Position numbers and translations under genes: made by a program. This document shows positions 21,180 through 31,902 of a stretch of DNA of 64,000 nucleotides, in pieces. Each line of letters opens with the position of its first letter. Within the stretch, counting starts at the first letter, position 1. Below the pieces are notes generated by a model. The model searched no databases. It was given only the letters and a program-made list of their open reading frames with translations, and was not told the origin of the DNA. This DNA comes from Torymus aiolomorphi (taxonomy: Eukaryota > Arthropoda > Insecta > Hymenoptera > Torymidae): the NCBI GenBank assembly GCA_036365515.1, contig CM070873.1, positions 174,390,104 to 174,454,103 of the forward strand, read 5' to 3'.

Positions 21180-21665
21180 TTTGGAGTTAACTTTCGAGGG
21201 TAGTTATCGTTCTCCAAAAGTGAATATTAGCGGATAAGAAAATACGTATCTACTACTTTTCAATGCTCTATAACATCACAATTTTATCAAAATCGGGGGT
21301 TCATTCAATGTATTATTTGTCTGTATTGCTTTATAGTACGATTTAGGAGTAGTTCACCCCCATAATAAAAGATTATGCGGAAATACCGAAACACGTCAAC
21401 TTTCTTTTGTCATTGTGTATTAGAAAAACATTTCTTTATATTTTTGTAACAGTTCTGTAAAATTCTAAACGAAAAAAATGCTCAGAAAATGTAGTTTTTC
21501 CCCTATTAAATTTAAGGGTTGCAACCCTTACTATCGAAGCCTATATACTTTTGTTGCGTTTCTTGTGGCAATTCTTTTCCATTTTTTTTTATTGAAAAAT
21601 GTTGAACAGAACTGAAGATATTGAAGAAAATGTGAATTTGAGGGTGACTTTGGGGTTTGTTTTGA
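21180..21665 (-). repeat. Right inner arm of the large inverted repeat
   Basis: Inverted match to 13410-13880, carrying the same aagggttgcaaccctt and tcacccccataataaaag landmarks. Non-coding. Confidence 0.8.
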
Positions 21666-22350
21666 CTTCTTTCTAAATTTCTTATTAATAGTTTTTGAAG
21701 GGCGTTTCTGTACTGGAATTTATTGTTTTTCTTGAGCATCATTTTTTATTGCTACCAATTCAAAACTTTGAATTTTAGGTTTATTTTCTGCACCCATATC
21801 CTTAATATCAAAGTCCTAACGTGTTGTTAACGTGTCATCATCAGTAGGTAATGTTTCATAAAATGATTTTACTTTTTATGTTATATATTGATTATCTCTA
21901 TCATTTTAAATAAATAAATCACATTTCAACTATGGTTTTTCTAATTTTAGGTAACTTCTTTATTTAGCAGTGTTTGGACTAGAAAAGTCGTGAAAGAACC
22001 ACCTTAAATAAAAATTTCCATGTACATATGACATACTTTCTATAAGTTTTTTAATTTATAGTCAAAATACAACAAATATACTTGAAAGAAATTTAAATTG
22101 AATAACATAAATGACCTAGATATAAAAACAAAAATATTTGATACATTCTGAGACATCTATTCAGATATATTTTATGTTGGAAGAAACTTTTAAATCCTAA
22201 AAAATGTATATGTAAATTGTCAACTATCTAGCCTATGTAGACTTGTTTGCCTCTTCGAGTCTCTGTTTCAATATTCTGAACTCAATGCTCTTCTTCGATA
22301 ATATCCACCTTAAACGGTAAGCCATAGGTTTAGGAAATGAAATAACTTTG
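21666..22350. other. AT-rich unique DNA between right arms
   Basis: There is no recognisable gene. Inverted matches are present on both sides of this stretch but not within it. Confidence 0.5.
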
Positions 22351-22928
22351 ATGAATGACGTGAAGGTCGTGTTGAAGATCATGAATGAGGATTTACTACA
22401 GACTTCAACAACCTCAGAGGAAATTCTCATATAAACGCTTTCCTGTAAAAGTTAACTACTCAAAATGTAATAAATAAGTTTTGACCTTGAGATGACTTTG
22501 ACGGTTGATGCCAAGGTGGAGTCCAAGGTCTTCAATAAGTGTTTACTCAACATCTGTTCGATAAATTTTATTTATCTACATAAATTGTAAAAAGAAGGAT
22601 TCGACCTTAAATGACCTTAAGAAATAATGCCAAGGTTAAGATCGCTGTCTCACCTGTCTGCTTGTACAACTTTAGTATTAAAAGTTTCCATGAATAACGC
22701 TTAGATTGTAAAGTATGAACGGAGGATAATCACACGAAATATCTGATTCCGAATAGTTATTTTTTTAATTGGTTATATAAAAATATCCAATAGTAAATGT
22801 CGAAAATCCGTATAGTAGCTTGGAAGGTGATCACACAGGGATCATTTTAAAACAAAATTGATCTCGGCTCAATTTAAAACGGCGTGGAATTCGATTTTTG
22901 TCCAGATTTCATCGTTTCATCCCACTGT
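22351..22928 (-). repeat. Right outer arm of the large inverted repeat
   Basis: Inverted copy of 10973-11540, ending tcatcgtttcatcccactg. GC-rich (GA)n DNA follows immediately, like the DNA left of the other arm. Confidence 0.85.
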
Positions 22929-23144
22929 GCGGCGCAGATACGTCTGGCCGACAGGAGCGGGGGGGGGGGGCAGAACGGCTGTAGGCCGGGCCTCCAGCCC
23001 AGCGGCGTGATTGCCCCTATATCCCATCGTTAGCGGAGCGAGAGAGAGAAGAAGTGATAGAAGAGATTATAGCGGAGCGAGAGAGAGAAGGCGCGGCTGG
23101 TTATAGCCCGGGCAGCTAATAGGCGACCGTATGCGGAGATGTTG

Positions 23145-23185
<41 letters not shown>

Positions 23186-23400
23186 GGAGTGATATAGACC
23201 TTCCATCACGTATTATGATACGACCTGTATAACGGCGGTAGCCCGGGCCGCCAGCCCGCATCCCTGCTTGACAGAAGAAGAGAGAGGCTACATTACATAC
23301 GATTGCGGTCCCTGTGCACTCCACCATGTCGCGCAGCCGTATACCAGGCTGCGCGGGGAGTTGTGTACGAAGTGGAGGCACCTATGCTATTAAAGCTGCG
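22929..23400. repeat. GC-rich stretch with G tract and (GA)n
   Basis: It holds a G10-11 tract near 22962, two similar segments (agcggagcgagagagagaag near 23032 and 23071) and a pure (GA)n run at about 23147-23182. No supported gene. Confidence 0.6.
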
Positions 23401-23429
23401 CCTCCACTGACTTTACCATTTATGAACTA

Positions 23430-24440
23430 AAATAATTTATAAATAGCGCGCAGGTACGAGTTGGAGCACGCGGCGTGACGTCGGTCAGGGCGAGCCAATC
23501 ACGTACCGACAAGAGACTTGGCGACTCCTGGTTGAAGAACGCAGAGCCGGCGTAACTCACACACACGCAGTGTGAATACCACGCGAGTAAAGGCGTGATC
23601 GGCAGCTAATGAAGAGCGCGGAAAATCGTGAAGTAGCCATCCATCTTGACGTCATTCTCGAGTGAGCTGTGCTAACGTGCAGACGTGCTAACGAGTTTCG
23701 GAGAATAGAAGAGAATCTCTCATTTTGGAGCGTAGTGGAGAGTGTTTTGGAGAAAGTAGTGTGGAGAGTCTTTTGGAGTGTAGTGTTGAGAGTATTGCGA
23801 GGAGTAGTGTAGAGAGTAGCTTGGAGTGAAATTCTGTAGAGAGAGATGAGGGAGAGAAACGACCAAAGGGGCTCAACGGGGCCAGCATCAGACTGCGTGT
23901 GGTAAGTGTTTCTTCTTGCTGTCGCCGAGAGGTTCTTCTTTCTGCCCCTCGGCTCTTAGCAGTGCGTGCGAAATTCGGCTGTGTGCGTGCCTACCGACAG
24001 AAGTGCGGTCTCTCTCTAGATTCGGGTCGATAGTTAGTAGTGTGGGAGGCGAAGTCGGTTGCGAGGCACGAACGCGGAGCAGGATAGCGAGGTGGGAGGA
24101 GGGTATCGGAGCGAGAGAAAAATCATTGTCGAGAAGTGTAGTGTATAGATTTGCGGCGCGAAAACTATTGTTGGTGAAGATTGTAATTTGGTGCGGAAAT
24201 AAAAGAACTTTATTGAGAATTGAGTTACAGTCATTGGCGAGTGTGGTGTGTTTATCTATTTCGCATTTTTCAGCTTCGCCGTGGGTTTCAGCCGCCCCAG
24301 GCTGTCGTTCGTGACGGCGCTTCCAGGAAAAGAGTCTCATCATCGAGGAGGTAGCCGGTGCTCTGAGCCTGGCGCTCATTAATTACAAATTTGGTTCAAG
24401 GTAAGAATCTTTGGCATTGCGCGGGGCAATTCGCAATGTT
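23430..24440 (+). promoter_or_regulatory. Possible LTR or promoter region (TATA box, late AATAAA)
   Basis: A TATA-like ttataaatag at about 23437 lies in GC-rich DNA. About 760 bp later there is an aataaa (about 24200) followed by GT-rich sequence. A degenerate repeat of tggagagtgtttt/gtgtggagagt words fills 23710-23830. The arrangement (TATA, transcribed GC-rich body, AATAAA) fits either an LTR or a TE 5' region, but no second copy or linked gag was found. ORFs on both strands through it are not convincing. Confidence 0.3.
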
Positions 24441-24444
24441 ACAA

Positions 24445-25780
24445 CCCTCAAAACAATATCTGATCATATAGCAGATCCATTGGCTCATATCATCAATAAA
24501 TGTATTGAAAAGTCAATATGACCGGATGCGTTAAAGCTGCTGAAGTCGTAGCAATTTATAAATCAGGGAAAAAATTAGTAGTTAATAATTATAGACCAAT
24601 ATTTTTAATATCAAATATTGCGAAAATCTTCAAAAAGTTAATCTACAAAAGAATTTTTGATTTTATTTACAAGCATAAAATATTAAGTGAAAAATAGTTT
24701 GGCTTTATTATATGAGAACTTAGATAAGAGTAAGCCCATCACAGTCGCATTTTTAGATCTAGAAAAAGCTTTTGATACAGTTGATCATAATATACTCCTT
24801 AAGAAGTTGCAAGCGTACGCAATAAGAGGCAAAGCTTATAAATTAATGCAAAGCCACTTGACAAATAGAAAGCAGAATGTAAGAATTGGCCAAAGTGAGA
24901 GTGAAACGATAGCAATAACTGTGGAAATACCGCAAGGAACAATCCTTAGGCTGCTAGTTCTTATACTGTATATAAATGATTTACTGATAACAATACCAGG
25001 AAACTCAATTTTATCATATGCTGATGACGCAGCAGTTGTCTCATCGGGTAAAACCTGGAAAAAATTTGAGATGGAAATGAATGAATATTTTGAAAAGTAG
25101 CAACATGGTTCGGATTGAATAAACTAACTTTAAACATAAGTAAAACTGTGTACATAACTTTCGGGAATTATTATGACAGTGCTCCAAAAAATATAGATAT
25201 TTTTATTAACAAAGAAAAACTGAAGAGAGTGGACGCGGGTAAATATTTAGGGGTTAATTTTGATTATAATCTAAAATGCGATGAACATATTGACTGCCTA
25301 ATCAAAAAAACAATTTACTTAAATTTCATCTTCTACAAAATTAATAAATTTATGCAAATAAATACTTTAAAGGTTATATACTATGCATTTTTTCACAGTG
25401 TGATTAATTACGGGATAATTGCTTGGGGTGGTGTCTACAAAAATAATCAACATTAGTTCCAAAATATTTAAAACAGATTACTTAAACTAGTTTTCAAAAA
25501 CACTTTTGAGCAAAATAACCCAATGAATATTAAGCAACTATTCACATTGGACTGTTTAAAATATTATTACTAGGAAATGAAAAATACATTTACAAATTCA
25601 AATATTAAGACAACAAATAAATCTATCATATTGCCTAAAATAGACAAAGAGTAAGTGAAAAAAACAATTACATAACTGCAATAAAGACTTTTAATCTTCT
25701 TCCAAACGAGCTCAAAACTCTAGATATAGACAAAAGATCTGCTATGTACAAGTTAAAAAAATAGATTGTGGATAATATTC
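24445..25780 (+). pseudogene. LINE reverse transcriptase, multiple stops and frameshifts
   Basis: Across several frames the RT motifs read in order: AEVVAIYKSGKK, NNYRPIFLISNIAKIF, FLDLEKAFDTVDHNIL with a catalytic Asp, EIPQGTILRLLVLILYINDLL, LSYADDAAVVSSG with YADD, then LNISKTVYITF, KYLGVNFDYNL and the thumb region (HSVINYGIIAWGG). Frame breaks occur after KHKILSEK (about 24698), after NEYFEK (about 25097) and after KNNQH (about 25454). It would copy element RNA by target-primed reverse transcription. The copy is clearly much older than the R1-clade element at 17933. Confidence 0.85.
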
Positions 25781-26058
25781 CATGAAACCGATTTGATCCT
25801 ATAATTTTGTTATAGGAATTCAAGTCTAAAACTTACGTTAAATAAATGCGTATAACATACATACTTATTACTCTTTACATAAATTTTTATTATAATGTTA
25901 TAAAATAAAGATGTTTTATTTAGTTTTAAGATTTAGTATTAGTTTTAGTTTTAAGTATCTTTTACTTCGGACCTGCAAACAGGGAATTTATTTTCCTCTG
26001 CAGGGTTCCTATATGTAATGTAATCTATTTATTACTCTGGATAAATAAATAAATAAAT
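24445..26058 (+). mobile_element. Decayed jockey-like LINE, 5'-truncated
   Basis: A reverse transcriptase pseudogene (24445-25780) is followed by an AT-rich 3' UTR and a terminal (TAAA)n/(AAAT)n tract at about 26040-26058, typical of jockey/CR1-type LINE 3' ends. It begins inside the RT domain, so it is 5'-truncated. Target duplications were not identified. Confidence 0.75.
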
Positions 26059-26640
26059 TTTGAGAAGTACGAACATGTAAATACAAAAGATTTTTCAAAA
26101 GAATGTTAAAAATTTTGCCTTCTGTTATATGATTAACGCCATTTAATAAAAACGTTTTACATTTACGTACTTTTAAAAATTTTTACAAAAACCCGAAGTC
26201 ATGGCGATTTGTTATGTTTAAATAGTACTCGCGACTTATATGGCCTCTAGCATTCCGTTCCATTGCTTGTCTAGCCGATGGAGCGCTTTCCCTCCAATAA
26301 GTGGATTGCGCTCCTTCCTTGGCTGCAACTTGCGGACAGTGCGCCGAAGGCGTGCTTAGAGCTCGCGCCTGCGCAGAAGCGTCCTGCGTCGATTGGCTGC
26401 CCGGACTGCGCGCGCGCTTGAACAGAGAGCGGTTGAGAACGTAACACGAAACGATTTATAAATAATGATTTATTATTAAAAATGATATATTAAATTATAA
26501 TATCTAATATTATCACTAAATAAAAGTAATAGAAACCATGTAAATCCAATATTAACACTCAAACCAAATATCAAAACTGAAACCCCAAAGGGGTAAAGAT
26601 GATCATAAACGATCTCACGTTGTAACATATATGTAGAGCG
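26059..26640. other. Mixed intergenic DNA with a GC-rich island (about 26270-26450)
   Basis: The island is CpG-rich (cgcctgcgcagaagcg, actgcgcgcgcgcttgaac) and ends at tttataaataatg. No ORF is supported. It could be a solo LTR or promoter fragment; I cannot decide. Confidence 0.35.
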
Positions 26641-26644
26641 TGTC

Positions 26645-26720
26645 GTCGATGGCGGCGCGGTTAATGCGCGCGCCTGTTGATTTTTTGCTTGGGTTCAAAT
26701 CCCGGGCATGTTTTTTTTTT
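26645..26720 (+). ncRNA. tRNA-like pol III sequence (SINE head or tRNA pseudogene)
   Basis: A tggcggcgcggttaatgcg segment at 26650 resembles a pol III A box, and gggttcaaatccc at 26691-26703 is a perfect B box with a pairing T-arm. A run of ten T (26711-26720) follows as a pol III terminator. The putative acceptor strands do not pair well and the anticodon arm is unclear, so this is more likely a tRNA-derived SINE head or decayed tRNA than a functional tRNA. Confidence 0.45.
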
Positions 26721-27337
26721 CCTCAAGAATTTGCATAAGGAAAATTATTTAATTATGCTTTTTTTAGTTTCTGTTTTAAAATATTCTTACCATTAGTTCT
26801 ATGTATTACTACAATTAATGGTATTAATGATATATTTTTATAAATAACCAATATTAATTTGGAAATAATTATGGTCATTTAAATAAAGCTATAATAATTT
26901 TTAAAAGATAAAAATTGCCGTTGCGTGAATAAAAAATAACTTTATGTTTTAGTAGGAAATTTTAATGTATATATTTAGATTTTTAAGTAGTTCCCACGCA
27001 CCCTTGAGGTACTGTTATTAGCGCATTGAATTTGTTTTAATTCAATCTTAGTTATGACATGATAGAATTTTATTTACTAACTCACAATCGCACGACATGA
27101 TACGATTACTGAATCAGTCTCATAATAAAATCATGTAATATAAAGACACGAATTCGTGGATTCATCGCCTGTAGCCATACTATACCACGGGAGTTGTTCT
27201 TCCTCCGTACCTCTACCCTTACAAAAAGTATTTTTTAATAGATACTTTGAGTAAGGACAACTCCAAACCTATTTCCAGGCTCTACCAAGTAAATGTTCAT
27301 GCAATGGAAGGATCGTTATAAGATCTTTTTTGCGGGC
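26721..27337. other. AT-rich DNA without a gene
   Basis: I see no coding or structured feature before the (TA)n tract. Confidence 0.6.
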
Positions 27338-27343
27338 CAAATA

Positions 27344-27438
<95 letters not shown>
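27338..27438. repeat. (TA)n microsatellite, about 100 bp
   Basis: An almost pure TA dinucleotide run. Tyr/Ile-alternating ORFs on both strands through it are artefacts. Confidence 0.97.
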
Positions 27439-27440
<2 letters not shown>

Positions 27441-27904
27441 ATTGTGAGAGTATGTATGAATATATTCATCAAGTAAAAATGCCGATATCATTACAATTTT
27501 TTCAATTGAATGAGCATATAATAATCATAAGGATCGTTATACGATTATTACATATGATGAAATCATGTCATATAATTATATTAAATAATCACAATATAAT
27601 CTTTATGAGTATTATTGAAATCTAACAAATGACTAAAACTAATTTGAAATAATTGAAGTAAAATAACGAAATAAAATTAATAAAACGATCCAAAACATTG
27701 CCAACGATGAGTTTCTTAATTGAAAAATATTCTTTGAGAGAAAAAGAGAAAAAATTGAGTTATAAAAATTTAGAATTTTAATGTTAAACAAAATTTATTT
27801 ATAATATAAATTGTGAAACTCGAATAGTTCAAAATGTTTTTTAGTGAAATCATAATTTAATTCGTTCAAGCCATACGCGTTACAATAGGATCTACCAAAA
27901 CATT
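27439..27904. other. AT-rich DNA without a gene
   Basis: I see no supported feature between the microsatellite and the hAT-like pseudogene. Confidence 0.55.
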
Positions 27905-29560
27905 TAGTATTTAATAGTGAATAGAAGTACTATTACCCTTTTCATCTTTAATTTCCTTGACATCAGAAAAAGTTGTTTAAAGATGGAAAACGTAAGTTTG
28001 TACCAGCGTCATCTTTCATACTTCTTACAATTTTCCAAAATTCTTCTACATCTAACACATTCTTCAATTTTATCTTTTCAAAATCAAACAGTAAGCTTCG
28101 CCATTCAACGGCTATACGAACTTTGATAAACGGGAAATAATCACAAACACCTGATAAATTTGGAAAAAGTTCTCTCTTTTCCACACTCAAGGCAATTACT
28201 GGTTCTAAAAACACTAATTTTTTAAGTGGAGTATCTTTTCCCAAAAGTTTCCTCCTCTTATTTTCAAGAGCAGTAATATAAAATTTCTGACAATTTTTCA
28301 AACAAATATCTGACACGTCCGATGGCAATGTTTTGATAATTTCTGAACAAGAAGTGTCCAAATACATTTCAGTTAAATGTTTCAAATTTTTCTGAATATC
28401 GAAATCAGTGTCAGAAATACTAGAAAGTGCTTCAGCATTAATGAAATTCATACTAATCTTTTGCATAAGTCTTTGTATACAAATATATAATTTATGTATT
28501 ATTAAACCTTTAGTTTGGGACAGAGCGTTGAAAGAGTTGAAGTTATTTAAGGAGGTATGGGCTATACTATGCTAATAATTAAATAAAAAACCATATTTCC
28601 TACTTTTTATTAAATAAATTTCGAGAAATAAGTCAAACGAGCAATATATGACCCTAAAATAAGAAATCAGTCGAAAATTGTTGAAGTATTTCGGCTTTTA
28701 AGAATCATATGTCTTAATACATTTTTAATTTCATTCATCAAGGTGCCGCATCTTCAAATTTTATTCGATTCTTGTTTTATTGGTCTTATTTTGTCCAGGG
28801 GAGAATTATAAAAAGACCGACTAACTTAAGAATAAAAAATATTTCTTACATTTTCATTAAAGTTTAGTTTTATAAAAAAGGAATTCACTTTTTAAGTTGA
28901 CTGTACACTTTAAAATGTTTATTATCTTAAATATAAAGTTAGTCTTTTTATTTTTGAGTTAGTGGGTCTATTAATAATTCTCCCCTGGACAAAATAAGAC
29001 CCAAAAAAGAAACTAATCGAATAAAATTTGAAGATGCGGCACCTTGATGAATGAAATTAAAAATGTATTAGAATATATCATTTTTAAAAGTCGAAATACT
29101 TCAAAATTTTTTATCTGATTTCTTATTTTCGAAGCTTCAACTATTGATCTTATGCTCTCCTACATAGTTTTCAAATAAAAAAGAAAAAATAACCCCATAT
29201 AAAAAATTATTGATATTTTAAATAAAAACTAACTTCTGACACCGATTGTATAGCCAATACATCCTTAAGATAAACTCTAAAAAATGAGCATAAAATTTTA
29301 CACATTGATCAGTTAACAATTTATAAATTCTTTCCTCATTACTTATTTTAGAAGTAGAAGATGATTTTTCATTTTCAGTTTTACAGCTGTCAAAAACTTT
29401 TAAAGTAAAATAATGCCTAAGGCTGGCCATAATTCAAGCAATCTTTCATAACTTTTAAAACATTCAAGCCAGCGCGTTCCCGATAGTTTTAGCAATTTTT
29501 TTGTTGGATCACAAAATATTTTCGTAAATTCATCAAACTCTTGAGAGCGCTTTGGGCTAT
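27905..29560 (-). pseudogene. hAT-like transposase remnant, split by a palindromic insertion
   Basis: On the minus strand the pieces read in order: TKIFCDPTKKLLKLSGTRWLECF (the TRW block common in hAT/ZBED-like proteins) and ERLLELWPAL near 29430-29560, then a helical segment at 29218-29430. After the palindromic insertion comes a 167-codon piece (27963-28466) ending DVEEFWKIVRSMKDDAGTNLRFPSL. A further out-of-frame FSDVKEIKDEKGN follows to about 27905, resembling the start of the hAT C-terminal dimerisation region with the usual LPHSN-type block deleted. No BED finger is seen. It is dead by deletion, insertion and frameshift; family assignment rests on these few motifs. Confidence 0.55.
28640..29140. 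mobile_element. Palindromic MITE inside the hAT-like pseudogene
   Basis: The left half (about 28650-28840) and right half (about 28960-29130) are inverted copies; for example tcatcaaggtgccgcatcttc near 28735 pairs with gaagatgcggcaccttgatga near 29027, and tttgtccaggggagaattat pairs with its complement near 28980. There is no ORF. The sequence is unrelated to the palindromes at 1352 and 11722. Confidence 0.8.
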
Positions 29561-29599
29561 TAGCAAACCCGCTTGACAAGTGGGGTCTCTCCCTGTGAT

Positions 29600-29700
29600 G
29601 TACGTCTGTTGACTAAGATTTTTATCTCCTGAAGAGGGACATGCAATAAAAAATGTCCGAAACGTCGATGAAAGAAAATATATAGATGTGTTGTGTTTTA
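29600..29700 (+). ncRNA. Candidate hammerhead ribozyme (type III order), possible Penelope-like 3' fragment
   Basis: The core runs CTGAAGA (29629-29635), a hairpin with ggacat/atgtcc arms (29637-29658), then GAAAC (29659-29663). This matches hammerhead core CUGANGA - stem II - GAAA. Upstream, ACGTC at 29602-29606 can pair with ACGT after the GAA to form stem III, with C as the cleavage nucleotide. Stem I is weak (a small agat/atct hairpin). Hammerheads are known in Penelope-like elements and related retroelements. No associated ORF is seen, so this would be an isolated fragment. Confidence 0.45.
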
Positions 29701-29759
29701 TTACAACCTTTGACATAAAAACAACACACCACTTGGTAGATACGGCCATTAGGATCAAC

Positions 29760-30800
29760 TACACTTATTATTAAACAACTCTACCATCAGCTTCTACAAC
29801 TAAGTTAAATAAGTACTACATTAATATTGAATTAATACATCAAATTAAAGAGATATTGCAATGTATTAAATAAGATTGACTCTATTAAAACTTTTGAAAA
29901 ATTTTAAAATCAAAAATATAGAATTTCTGATTTACAAAAAAAAAAAATAATAAAATAGGAAGTTAAAAAGAAATACCGAATTCAATTATGTTTTACTTAC
30001 GTGAATTGCATAAAATATAATATTGAAAAAAATACTTATCCACTTCCGCGAGTCGGGAGCGGTTACGATACCGAGAAAAACTATAGAGAAGACGCGCGCG
30101 AATGCAGTTTATTTGTAGAGAAAAGAATTATCCACCGTATAGCATAAGACTTTAAAATAACACTGTCATAAAAATTACTTGAATTGTAACTTATCGCGAA
30201 AGAAATTGCTAAAACATACAAGATTGTATGAAGACAATGGCTACCTCCAAAACGTATGAACTAACGTAGTTGCGTAGGCCCGGCACTATTACATACAACT
30301 ACCTACGGAGAATAAAAAAGGCACGATTGTAAAACGGCACTCCCGTACACCAATAAAAAATACAGAACAAACGATACAATATGTAAAAAAATACAAGCTA
30401 ACCACGATAATTTGGCGGACGAAATAACGCAACGTCTGTTGACTACGAAGCATGCGAAACGACTGAGGAAGCGCGCGCGTTTTTCCGCGGGTACGCGGAA
30501 TTTTTTAGCGTATGCTTACATCACGTGAAAAAATTTGAAGGAAGGACTATTATGTGACTTTATATTGACTCCTTGAAAATTTACTTTTATTATCGGTATA
30601 TGATAGTATGTAAATATTCGTTATTCCTTTCTTATAACTTATTGCCGCCTAATATCGAGTCTGAATGGACAGTGTAGCCTGAATTGGAATTGTTGACATT
30701 CATAATGATGTTTGAGTTCGATTGTGTGTGAATGAGCTATCGTGGATTTCAGTACTATATGCTCTTTCTTTGCCGTTAGTATTCGTTACCTATCAGTAGT
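29760..30800. other. Intergenic DNA before the BEL/Pao element
   Basis: AT-rich with a mildly GC-rich part at about 30040-30500. No ORF or RNA gene is supported. The last 250 bp could be the LTR or 5' leader of the BEL element, but there is no matching copy downstream to prove it. Confidence 0.4.
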
Positions 30801-30848
30801 CATAATTATGTCACACTGGCATCTACACCGTTAAGACGTTTAATCACG

Positions 30849-31900
30849 GTGCAAGACTCATGCATAGCTGAGATTGAACTCACTTGTACTCGCATAAGAG
30901 CCAGAGAACGTAATACCCTCAATAAAAACATTGTACATTCACGAATCGAGGCTTTTAAGACTATATGGGACGAGGCGCGCCAAACACACACTGATATCAT
31001 AGCACGAAATGACTCAGCGAAAGACGCATACCTTGTCAATAATGCGTTTGCCCGGATGCATCTGAAATCATGACAGCGGCTACCCTTGTAAAAAACGTAG
31101 CAACGGCAAATGCAGAATTACGAGTCTACGTGGCGAGCATTAGAAACACAATTTTGCAAACCGCGTTTCAGCGTGTTTCAGCATCTGGATGCCCTCCTTA
31201 ATTTTAGCCGTTTGAAAAAGGCGTCCGCTGCCGACCTGCAAGTGTTCACCGGCGAAGCAAGGCTAATTGTTAAGGCCTTGGGAAATCTGAAGATGTCAAC
31301 TGACTACTGGGACATTTGGCTCATTCATATTTTAAGCGCCCGACTGGATGACGAGTCTCAAAAGTATTCGGAGTCGTACTTGAGCAATAAGGTCTGGCCC
31401 TCAACTAGGCTCGAGGATGACGCATTGTCGGGTTTCCCAAAATTTGAGGAACTCACTAAGTTTCTAGAAAAACGCTTTGAAACATTAACCATGCTCACTG
31501 TCCAGAAAGCGAAGGAGAAGAAATTTCTTCCGACCGACAGGCCAGAGTCAAGCGCTCGGAAGGTTTACCAGGCTAACGACTCACAATCTTCCACTACCAG
31601 GTCGACGATGTGCGCTCTTTACTCAGGGCCTCATTACGTTTCTAGGTGCACGAATTTTTTGAAAAAATCTGCTCACGAACGTAAATCAGAAGTTAGATGC
31701 CTGCGGTGTGTTTTAACTGCATGGGCAGGCACTGGATGCGTGAGTGTACATCAAAAGGCCGTTGTGGTATCTATCGAGCTAAACACCACTCGCTATTACA
31801 CTATACAACAAGACCCGAGTCGGCTTCACCGAATCAAACCGAGCAACCCCTTCACGACGAAGAATCCCTGATTGTGAGACTCCCTCCATCTCAGAAGTAG
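30849..31900 (+). pseudogene. BEL/Pao gag with zinc knuckle
   Basis: The N-terminal helical part (from 30849) and the main body (31110-31690) share a frame separated by stops at about 31071-31109. The body shows the BEL gag-like pattern: WRALETQFCKPR, HLDALLNFSRLKKASAADLQ, FEELTKFLEKRFETL. After a frameshift near 31690 the zinc-knuckle part reads VCFNCMGRHWMRECTSKGRCGIYRAKHHSLLH, a CCHC knuckle followed by a C/H pair, typical of BEL/Pao. It would assemble particles and bind element RNA. It is disrupted by at least two stops and one frameshift. Confidence 0.7.
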
Positions 31901-31902
31901 AT

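Larger units (their letters stand above)
10973..22928. mobile_element. ~12-kb nested inverted-repeat structure (candidate long-TIR DNA element)
   Basis: The outer arms (10973-11540 and 22351-22928) are inverted copies beginning cagtgggacgaaacgatga and ending tcatcgtttcatcccactg. Further inverted pairs lie inside: 13410-13880 with about 21180-21665, and C-rich 13881-14215 with G-rich 20730-21005. The symmetry is broken by a palindromic MITE (11722-12440) and unique AT-rich DNA. A GCGGCG hexamer lies just outside both ends and may be a target duplication. The core carries a CENP-B/pogo-like transposase pseudogene, but whether that belongs to this element is unknown. Alternatives are a foldback element or an inverted segmental duplication. 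Confidence 0.55.

Noticed and set aside
23888..24379. Opposite-strand ORFs of 132-163 codons in GC-rich DNA
   Set aside because: GC-rich DNA lowers stop frequency; no domain, and both strands are equally open.
26645..26720. Functional tRNA gene
   Set aside because: A and B boxes are good, but the acceptor strands do not pair and no clear anticodon loop forms; kept only as tRNA-like.
27293..27625. Tyr-Ile repeat ORFs on both strands
   Set aside because: They are readings of the (TA)n microsatellite.
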